Below, one piece after another: positions 10,078-14,620 of a stretch of 14,620 bases of DNA. The translations under genes were made by a program, and so were the position numbers. Source of the stretch: an uncultured Candidatus Saccharibacteria bacterium (GTDB lineage Bacteria; Patescibacteria; Saccharimonadia; Saccharimonadales; UBA6022); the NCBI GenBank assembly GCA_946886725.1, contig CAMPJF010000011.1, positions 1 to 14,620 on the forward strand. The letters run 5' to 3'. The notes beneath the pieces were generated by a model that saw only the letters and a list, made by a program, of their open reading frames with translations, was not told the origin of the DNA and searched no databases. Every line of letters starts with the position of its first letter. The stretch's first letter is position 1.

Positions 10078-11025
10078 CTAGGCGTCGAGCAGATGTCGTA
10101 CTTCGTCGGTCGTTTTGGTGTGCATTAACTTTTCGCGCAGTTCACTGGCGCCGTTGAATTCGCGGACGTAAATCTTAAAAAAACGTTTTAACGGGTCGAA
10201 GTTGCGCGGCCCTAGTTCACTCGAATATTTATCGTGCAGATCAAGCTGCATGCGCAGTAGGCCTAGTAACTCTTCCCTGCTGTGGGTTTGCTTTCCTGAT
10301 TCAAACGCATAGGGATTAGCAAAGATACCACGACCAATCATTACGCCGTCGACACCGTACTGCGCGACCAGTTCTTCGCCGTGCTGTCGATCGCGAATAT
10401 CGCCGTTGATGGTTAATAAGGTTTGAGGTGCGATTTCGTCGCGTAGCTTTTTGATTTCGGGTATCATTTCAAAATGTGCATCAACTTTGCTCATTTCTTT
10501 GCGAGTGCGCAGGTGGATTGTTAGGTTGACGATATCCTGCTGGAGAAGATGCGTCAGCCAACCGCGCCATTCGCTTGTGGCGCTATAGCCAAGACGGGTT
10601 TTGACGCTGACTGGTAGGCCACCTTCTTTTGCTGCCGCAATCAGCTGTGCGGCAAGATCGGGATTGCATATCAGCGCACTGCCCGACCCGCCTTTAACAA
10701 CTGATTTGTCCGGGCATCCCATATTAATGTCGATGCCCTTATAACCCATTTCTGCTAGACCCTTCGCCATCTGGGCGAACTCTTCGGGTTTGTTGCCCCA
10801 AATTTGTGCAACCATTGGATGTTCGTCTGTTGTGAACGCCAGCCGTCCGCGCGTACTATGAATTCCCTTTTCGCTACAATAACTGCTGGCGTTGGTGAAC
10901 TCTGTAAAGAAGATATCGGGACGAGCAGCAGCTGACACGACATGACGAAAGACGACGTCAGTCACTGCCTCCATGGGGGCAAGAATAAAAAACGGTCGTG
11001 GTAGGTCGGTCCAGAAGTTTGTCAT
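10078..11025 (-). CDS. dus: tRNA-dihydrouridine synthase
   Basis: FMN-dependent enzyme that reduces specific uridines in the tRNA D-loop. The 315-residue protein opens with the FMN-binding APMEAVTD (16-23). The active-site block [15 protein letters not shown] (101-115) holds the catalytic cysteine C104, followed by SVKTRLG (140-146), the H171/R173 pair in IHLRTR, NGDI (207-210) and MIGRG (229-233). A short C-terminal helical domain for tRNA binding follows. It lies 9 bases downstream of a 61-aa ORF on the same strand and lacks a clear Shine-Dalgarno sequence of its own, so it is probably cotranscribed and translated by coupling. Which D-loop position is modified cannot be told from sequence alone. 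Confidence 0.95.
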   Translation of the reverse strand: MTNFWTDLPRPFFILAPMEAVTDVVFRHVVSAAARPDIFFTEFTNASSYCSEKGIHSTRGRLAFTTDEHPMVAQIWGNKPEEFAQMAKGLAEMGYKGIDINMGCPDKSVVKGGSGSALICNPDLAAQLIAAAKEGGLPVSVKTRLGYSATSEWRGWLTHLLQQDIVNLTIHLRTRKEMSKVDAHFEMIPEIKKLRDEIAPQTLLTINGDIRDRQHGEELVAQYGVDGVMIGRGIFANPYAFESGKQTHSREELLGLLRMQLDLHDKYSSELGPRNFDPLKRFFKIYVREFNGASELREKLMHTKTTDEVRHLLDA

Positions 11026-11034
11026 CGTCGTCTA

Positions 11035-11220
11035 TTAATCGAAGAATTCCTCGGGTGTTATTGATTGTTTAAAGCTGTCGTCGCGTCGCATATCAAGGTT
11101 GATAGTGCGTCCAGTAATCGCTGCGCCGATAATACGGACACGTTCTTGTTCTGGTGTTTCGTATTCAAGGTTATTGATAATTTCGTCGTCTGTTTGCTGT
11201 GATTTTAGTATTTCGGTCAT
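11035..11220 (-). CDS. Hypothetical 61-aa acidic protein upstream of dus
   Basis: Small ORF of unknown function. The product is hydrophilic and acidic, with no membrane segment or cysteine, and ends in TPEEFFD. It has a good ribosome site: GGAG (complement of 11227-11230) lies six bases before the ATG. It ends 9 bases before dus, so the two form a likely operon. A GATAAT -10 lies about 37 bases upstream. The ribosome site, spacing and strand argue that it is real; I do not recognise a family. It could be a partner or leader for dus, but nothing in it shows this. Confidence 0.7.
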   Translation of the reverse strand: MTEILKSQQTDDEIINNLEYETPEQERVRIIGAAITGRTINLDMRRDDSFKQSITPEEFFD

Positions 11221-11256
11221 GCCGTACTCCGTAGATGAATGTTTGATGTTACTATG

Positions 11257-11285
11257 ATTATCTCATATTTTAGGCTTAAAATAAA
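11257..11285 (-). promoter_or_regulatory. Possible promoter of the small ORF-dus operon
   Basis: On the - strand GATAAT (11262 to 11257) matches the -10 consensus at 5 of 6 positions, with a weak TTTATT at -35 spacing (11285 to 11280). It overlaps the T-rich tail of the upstream terminator, so dus transcription would restart immediately after that terminator. The leader would be about 30 bases and include the GGAG site. Confidence 0.4.
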
Positions 11286-11328
11286 GCACCCCCGCTTCAT
11301 CGAACAGACAGTCCGGTGAAACGGGGGT
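11274..11328 (-). terminator. Intrinsic terminator of the tRNA-like/51-aa ORF transcript
   Basis: Read on the - strand, ACCCCCGTTTCA pairs with TGAAGCGGGGGT (12 bp including one G-T) around a further C-G/G-C pair and an 11-base loop, followed by the T-rich GCTTTATTTT. On the + strand the same bases form a slightly different hairpin but the following bases are not T-rich, so the terminator acts on - strand transcripts. It ends the unit that starts at the promoter at 12005-12033. Confidence 0.75.
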
Positions 11329-11358
11329 ACAGAATTAGTGCTAATACGCGGCGCGGTC

Positions 11359-11514
11359 CTAGTCGCTCGATCCTTCGAGCTGCCTGGCTGCGAAGTCGGC
11401 GTTCCTGACCTCTTGCAGGTTGCTGCCCTGGGCGACGAGAGCCGCTTCAGACTCAGTCCGCTTGGACGGCGGAACTTTGGCGGCTGCGACGTACTGCTCC
11501 AGTGTGTGCGACAT
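11359..11514 (-). CDS. Hypothetical 51-aa microprotein downstream of the tRNA-like element
   Basis: ATG at 11514 to TAG at 11359, 51 codons. The product begins MSHTLEQYVAAAKVPPSK and ends ARQLEGSSD; it is hydrophilic, with two predicted helical stretches (about 4-13 and 20-47) and no cysteine or membrane segment. A full AAGGAG ribosome site (complement of 11523-11528) lies eight bases before the ATG, the best-formed one in this half of the window. An intrinsic terminator follows about 30 bases after the stop. The coding sequence is 98/156 G+C, clearly richer than neighbouring genes. I do not recognise it. Strong ribosome site, terminator and promoter argue for a real, well-expressed small protein, but coding is not proven. 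Confidence 0.6.
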   Translation of the reverse strand: MSHTLEQYVAAAKVPPSKRTESEAALVAQGSNLQEVRNADFAARQLEGSSD

Positions 11515-11516
11515 AG

Positions 11517-11536
11517 CAATCACTCCTTGGTGATCG
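11517..11536 (-). promoter_or_regulatory. Hairpin presenting the Shine-Dalgarno sequence of the 51-aa ORF
   Basis: On the - strand CGATCAC pairs with GTGATTG (7 bp, one G-T) around the 6-base loop CAAGGA, which holds the core of the ribosome site. The ATG follows the stem by two bases. Such a hairpin can control access to the start codon. Confidence 0.55.
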
Positions 11537-11573
11537 TAGTGCTTCTTGCTCGGGATTGAGAAAGAAGGTGGAA

Positions 11574-11648
11574 GGTCGGGTGAAATGGATCACTACAGTA
11601 GTACGAGATGCTCTCATCGTATAACCGCGTAATTAATTCCACCCGACC
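11574..11648 (-). other. 12-bp stem following the tRNA-like element
   Basis: On the - strand the 12 bases at 11648-11637 pair with 11585-11574 (one G-T). The enclosed 51 bases contain smaller hairpins such as GATG-AGAG-CATC. The stem begins three bases after the tRNA-like discriminator base. It competes with a second pairing in which CCCGAC of the tRNA-like 3' acceptor strand folds onto the adjacent GTCGGG. Confidence 0.5.
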
Positions 11649-11650
11649 AG

Positions 11651-11740
11651 TCGGGACGACAGGATTTGAACCTGCGACCTCTTCGACTTTAATCAATCTG
11701 ATCGTATCGAAGCTCTCTACCAAGCTGAGATTACATCCCG
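11651..11740 (-). tRNA. tRNA-Pro-like gene with a 22-nt anticodon loop (intron-containing tRNA, pseudo-tRNA or tRNA-like RNA)
   Basis: A full cloverleaf fits: acceptor stem CGGGATG/CGTCCCG (one G-T), D arm TCTC-AGCTTGGTA-GAGA with the GG pair, anticodon stem CTTCG/CGAAG, five-base variable loop AGGTC, T arm GCAGG-TTCAAAT-CCTGT, discriminator A, no encoded CCA. C1-G72 with A73 is characteristic of bacterial tRNA-Pro, and the anticodon stem equals that of E. coli proK. The anticodon loop has 22 bases instead of 7 and contains no GG, so no Pro anticodon can be formed. Removing 15 bases at the classical 37/38 intron site would leave loop ATACGAT with anticodon ACG, the usual bacterial A34 anticodon (Arg). 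Three bases instead of two separate the acceptor and D stems. Whether it is charged or decodes is unknown. Confidence 0.6.
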
Positions 11741-11998
11741 GCAGGTAAACGGAGCCCTGGTTTTTTGGTGAGATCCTGCGTATGGGGGATAGCAGAACGT
11801 CACGCCAGGGCTCCGCCCTCTCGCTCACAAGCGCTCGCCCTCTATCTGGGGGCGAGAACCGTGGTCTCAGACGGTCCTCGTAGAGGGGTCGTGGCGACAA
11901 GAAGCGAGAAGCTTTTACCGAAGGCATTTTACACTAATTCTGTTATAAAGTTACATAGCCGACAGCTACGAACTCAAACATTCACAGCGTAAACTACG
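11741..11998 (-). ncRNA. Structured GC-rich leader RNA of unknown family
   Basis: Region between the promoter at 12005-12033 and the tRNA-like element, read on the - strand. Hairpins seen: an 11-bp perfect stem (11750-11760 with 11805-11815) enclosing GTGA/TCAC, TTCTGC/GCAGGA and a CCCCC apical loop with an A-rich bulge; a 9-bp stem (11853-11861 with 11872-11880); a 7-bp stem (11834-11840 with 11850-11856) that overlaps the previous one by four bases, so the two exclude each other; and CGCT/AGCG at 11822-11833. I looked for signatures of RNase P RNA, tmRNA, SRP RNA and 6S RNA and saw none. It may be a separate ncRNA freed by RNase P cutting at the tRNA-like 5' end, or a regulatory leader. Confidence 0.5.
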
Positions 11999-12009
11999 AT
12001 AGCTATAAT
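11981..12009 (+). promoter_or_regulatory. Opposing + strand promoter, antisense to the helicase 3' end
   Basis: TTCACA (11981-11986) and a perfect TATAAT (12004-12009) are 17 bases apart. Transcription would start near 12016 and run antisense into the helicase-nuclease gene, with no convincing + strand gene downstream. The -10 overlaps the -10 of the - strand promoter, so it may only reflect symmetry of that site. Confidence 0.4.
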
Positions 12010-12033
12010 AGCGTATTATTAGTATTGTGTCAA
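12005..12033 (-). promoter_or_regulatory. Strong sigma-70-type promoter of the tRNA-like/microORF transcript
   Basis: On the - strand a perfect TTGACA (12033 to 12028) is followed after 17 bases by TATTAT (12010 to 12005). The -35 overlaps the helicase stop codon. Predicted start near 11998. It is the best promoter in the window and points into the leader, tRNA-like element and 51-aa ORF. Confidence 0.75.
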
Positions 12034-14620
12034 TATTCTTCGAGAAGATCATTCTCGAAAGCAAGCATGCCTTTATAGTTCTGCTCGTAGGTGCTCGTGT
12101 CTGGAAGGTCGAGCGTGATTATTTTGCGCCACACTACTTTGATGAGCCGGCGGAATTGTTCGAGATCCTCGGACGTGCAGCTTGCTTCAAGGTGGAGAAT
12201 CTCTCCGCCTGGTGTCGGCTCGACGAATTGGAGGCACCCTTTTTCGACAGTGTACTGGTTGTAGTCGCGTGAGTGTTCGACAAGTAATTTGTAAAACATC
12301 AACTGTTGACGGTATTTATGTAGCTTGATCTTCTCGTAATCGGTTTTACCTGTCCAGCTCGTGCTGGCCTTACCTGTTTTGTAATCGCTGACAATGATCG
12401 TTTTGTCTGCAGTTGAGATATCAACTAGATCGAGCGAGCCAGTTAAATGCGCATCTTCGATCATTACTTGTTGGCCGGCAAAATTTAATTCTACTTTTTG
12501 CGAAGGCGTGAATGTATCGTATTTCTCTGCTAGGAATAGCGTGAGCGTGTCGCTACCCTTTTGAAAGTAGGTAGCAAAGTCAGATTCTGATAAATGCTGA
12601 GATCGTAGGTTTTGTTCGAAGTCGCGTAAGACGTCTTCTACTGGGCGCTGTGATTTGGTAGCCGCGACATGCGCATGAGCGTGCTGCAGTGTTTTGTGGA
12701 TTGCGGATCCGTAGGCGGCGCTGGGGCTCATCGCCTGCGGAAACCGAAGGAGATTATTCATGAGGAATGCTTGCGGTCCACCCCTGCTTACGTCAAGAAA
12801 ACTATTCAGATGGGTGACGCTTAGTTTATAACTTTCAAGTGTTGGCGCGAGCAACTCTTTCATTGTTCCCGTCGAGAGACAGACGATTGGCTCGTACCAT
12901 CGCTGTTCAGCGCTAGCAACTAATTCCGCTGGTCCGTGCTCAAATGTTATCGTTTGCGGCGTGAGCGTGGTCGATAGTAAGAAGCTTGCGCACAGCGTCC
13001 CCTTCCCACTGTCGTCTGATGTACTGTAGCTAATAATCAGCTGCTTTCGGGCGCGGGTCATGGCGACAAAGAAAAGTCGCATGCGTTCGTTCAAATTATC
13101 ACCGGACGGCGCAAGCGGAAGGTTCTCTGGGTAACTAATCAATCGGCTACGGCTTCGAACGCGCTCACCCCAAGCCGTGTCAATGGCGCCGATTACGTAC
13201 ACCGTATCGAACTCAAGCCCCTTAGATTTATGGGCGGTCATCAAGTTAACGGCGCCATTTTGCTGATCGACATGAGGGCGAATACTTGTGATCGTACTGC
13301 CAAGTTGGCGATGTAAAGCAATAAAAGATAATAGCGTTCGAAGGGTTGGCGTGTCGTCTTGGCGGTAATCACGCAGTTTGGTTCGGATTGTGCGCAGTGC
13401 CTCAAGAAAGACGAGGTATTCGTCTGGCTGCGTCTGTAATTTCTCTAATGGGAAGTAGTAATTGAAGAATGGTGCGGTGTATGTTCCGCCTTCGGGCGTT
13501 GTTCGACCCATCAGTGTATCAAGAATGAATTCAAGAGGAACGTGCGGAACTTGTGCGGCGACTTCGACTAGCCATGTGTGCAGTTCTACAAAGGTGGGTG
13601 TTACTGCCATAACTTCCATCCATGAAGTCCGCTGCGCATAGGCGGACAAGCTGAGTTTCCATATATCTTTAGCGTTAAAATTCATTGCTGGATGTGTTAA
13701 AAATTCAGGTAGCAGTGCGTTGACTTGGTCATGCTTTCCTTCGAATAGCGCCACGATTAGCTTCGCGGTCGATTCAAGTGCGATGATTGGATCAATATCC
13801 AAAACATTGTCGCGGCGCTCGTAATTAACCGTAATATTTGCGTCACTAAAATACGGCAGTAGGCTGATAATCTCGTGGTGTCGACGTGCTAGTACCGCAA
13901 TGGAATCTGCCGATTCGCCGTTATCGATACGCGCTTTGATTGAGCGCACAAGTTGTTGGCGTTCATCATGTTTTGTTGCCGTTTCAATTAGCGTCACGTC
14001 ACTACCGGCGTCGCTACGATGCGCAGTGAGCGTCTTGTTTATTTCTTTAATCGCATCCTCAAGGCGTCCTTCACCTTGGGTGATGACTTCACGGGCTGAT
14101 GACAGGATCGGTGAGGCGGATCGGTAGTTGTCCGTTAACGTAATCGTTTCGACGTCGCGGTATGTGTGGCGGAAGTTGATGATATTACTAACGTCAGCAC
14201 CCTGGAAGCTGTAGATCGCCTGGTCATCATCGCCAACAACGAGGATGTTCGGCCGACCTTCGTTTGCAGCATTGTTCGTCAGGTTAAACAAGATGCGCAT
14301 CTGTGCCATGTTGGTATCTTGAAACTCGTCAACCATGATGTACTGATGTTTTTCCTGAAGGTTATATTGCAGACCGGGAAAGACCTCCATTGCGTGAACG
14401 ACGCGTAGGATCATGTCGTCAAAGTCATATAGCTCCGACTCTTGCATGCGTGCAAGATATTGATAATAGATATAACTGACTGCGCGTAATTTTTCCTGGC
14501 GTTCACGAGACTTTAACATAAATTGCCCAGCATCATTTTTTTTCATCCAGGCATTTCGCCATGCAGTGATGGGTTTTGTTGAATTGGACTCATCGGCTTG
14601 GTCGATTGCATGTTGAAGGC
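12030..14620 (-). CDS. UvrD/Rep-family helicase fused to PD-(D/E)XK nuclease (AddA/AdnA-like), N-terminus beyond window
   Basis: ATP-dependent superfamily 1 DNA helicase with a C-terminal nuclease, probably for double-strand break processing or repair. The frame stays open to the window edge, so the start and the Walker A motif lie outside; an internal Met at 14546 is not the true start. Visible in order from that Met: YDFDDMI (40-46), Walker B DEFQDT (73-78), motif III GDDDQAIYSFQGAD (105-118), motif IV NYRS (140-143), motif V region TAHKSKGLEFDTVYV, and motif VI FFVAMTRARKQL. The nuclease domain has GSAIH (about 12691-12705), GSLDLVD, SDYKTGK (about 12370-12390) and a QLMFY motif, matching the PD-(D/E)XK (RecB/AddB) fold. 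A TGA stop ends it at 12030. No terminator is seen after it; the strong promoter for the next unit overlaps its end. Confidence 0.9.
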   Translation of the reverse strand, partial: LQHAIDQADESNSTKPITAWRNAWMKKNDAGQFMLKSRERQEKLRAVSYIYYQYLARMQESELYDFDDMILRVVHAMEVFPGLQYNLQEKHQYIMVDEFQDTNMAQMRILFNLTNNAANEGRPNILVVGDDDQAIYSFQGADVSNIINFRHTYRDVETITLTDNYRSASPILSSAREVITQGEGRLEDAIKEINKTLTAHRSDAGSDVTLIETATKHDERQQLVRSIKARIDNGESADSIAVLARRHHEIISLLPYFSDANITVNYERRDNVLDIDPIIALESTAKLIVALFEGKHDQVNALLPEFLTHPAMNFNAKDIWKLSLSAYAQRTSWMEVMAVTPTFVELHTWLVEVAAQVPHVPLEFILDTLMGRTTPEGGTYTAPFFNYYFPLEKLQTQPDEYLVFLEALRTIRTKLRDYRQDDTPTLRTLLSFIALHRQLGSTITSIRPHVDQQNGAVNLMTAHKSKGLEFDTVYVIGAIDTAWGERVRSRSRLISYPENLPLAPSGDNLNERMRLFFVAMTRARKQLIISYSTSDDSGKGTLCASFLLSTTLTPQTITFEHGPAELVASAEQRWYEPIVCLSTGTMKELLAPTLESYKLSVTHLNSFLDVSRGGPQAFLMNNLLRFPQAMSPSAAYGSAIHKTLQHAHAHVAATKSQRPVEDVLRDFEQNLRSQHLSESDFATYFQKGSDTLTLFLAEKYDTFTPSQKVELNFAGQQVMIEDAHLTGSLDLVDISTADKTIIVSDYKTGKASTSWTGKTDYEKIKLHKYRQQLMFYKLLVEHSRDYNQYTVEKGCLQFVEPTPGGEILHLEASCTSEDLEQFRRLIKVVWRKIITLDLPDTSTYEQNYKGMLAFENDLLEEY

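Noticed and set aside
11217..11519. 100-aa - strand frame overlapping the terminator
   Set aside because: It reads straight through the terminator hairpin, uses a different frame from the one with the AAGGAG-spaced ATG at 11514, and its product has no protein-like pattern.
11338..11559. + strand ORF opposite the 51-aa ORF
   Set aside because: It starts at a GTG with no ribosome site, runs against the - strand promoter, ribosome site and terminator, and is best explained as a shadow.
11759..11790. Pairing of the CCCCC apical loop of the leader hairpin with GGGGG of the terminator as an antiterminator
   Set aside because: Only five bases of G/C complementarity over about 450 bases; not distinguishable from chance.
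11943..11981. 12-codon upstream ORF (MFEFVAVGYVTL) in the leader
   Set aside because: No ribosome site and no run of regulatory codons; short enough to be chance.
11741..11998. Leader RNA as RNase P RNA, tmRNA, SRP RNA or 6S RNA
   Set aside because: None of the conserved cores was found: no GAGGAAAGTCC block, no tmRNA 5' signature or Ala tRNA-like end, no GTCAGG/AGCAGCC SRP loop, no long 6S-type rod. The tRNA-like element has a full D arm, unlike tmRNA.
12027..12272. + strand 81-aa frame downstream of the antisense promoter
   Set aside because: It lies wholly antisense to the well-supported helicase-nuclease gene, has a GTG start without a ribosome site, and shows no recognisable domain.

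Overview
The window reads as chromosomal DNA from a Candidate Phyla Radiation bacterium, most likely an environmental Saccharibacterium (TM7). The grounds are moderate GC, the standard genetic code with TGA as stop, a compact F1Fo-ATPase operon with a short delta subunit, and no respiratory genes nearby. The lineage is inferred from gene character, not from a marker gene.

Positions 1-6640 hold a complete F1Fo-ATP synthase locus on the + strand in the order atpZ-atpB-atpE-atpF-atpH-atpA-atpG-atpD-atpC. The genes are tightly packed. Transcription appears to start at a promoter at the very edge of the window. A second, extended -10 promoter sits just before atpE, the multicopy c subunit. Two tandem intrinsic terminators separate atpD from atpC, and atpC has its own TATAAT abutting its ATG.

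Positions 6751-10067 (+) hold a zeta-class (cadmium-type) carbonic anhydrase-like protein and a large CPA1/NhaP-type Na+(K+)/H+ antiporter with a 270-residue soluble tail. With the ATPase, which can pump protons in cells lacking respiration, these look like a pH and ion homeostasis neighbourhood (inference).

Positions 10078-11220 (-) hold a tRNA-dihydrouridine synthase and a 61-aa acidic protein of unknown function, apparently one transcription unit. At the right edge, 12030 to beyond 14620 (-), is a UvrD/Rep-type helicase fused to a C-terminal PD-(D/E)XK nuclease, cut by the window end.

The most unusual part is 11274-12033 (-). A near-consensus promoter (TTGACA-17-TATTAT) whose -35 overlaps the helicase stop codon drives a transcript of about 720 nt. 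In order it contains a GC-rich leader with several strong hairpins, a complete tRNA-Pro-like cloverleaf with a 22-nt instead of 7-nt anticodon loop, a 12-bp stem, a hairpin displaying a Shine-Dalgarno sequence in its loop, a 51-codon ORF, and an intrinsic terminator. Several stems are mutually exclusive. I recognise no known RNA family in it; it is the best candidate here for an undescribed system. I see no CRISPR array, insertion sequence or rRNA.
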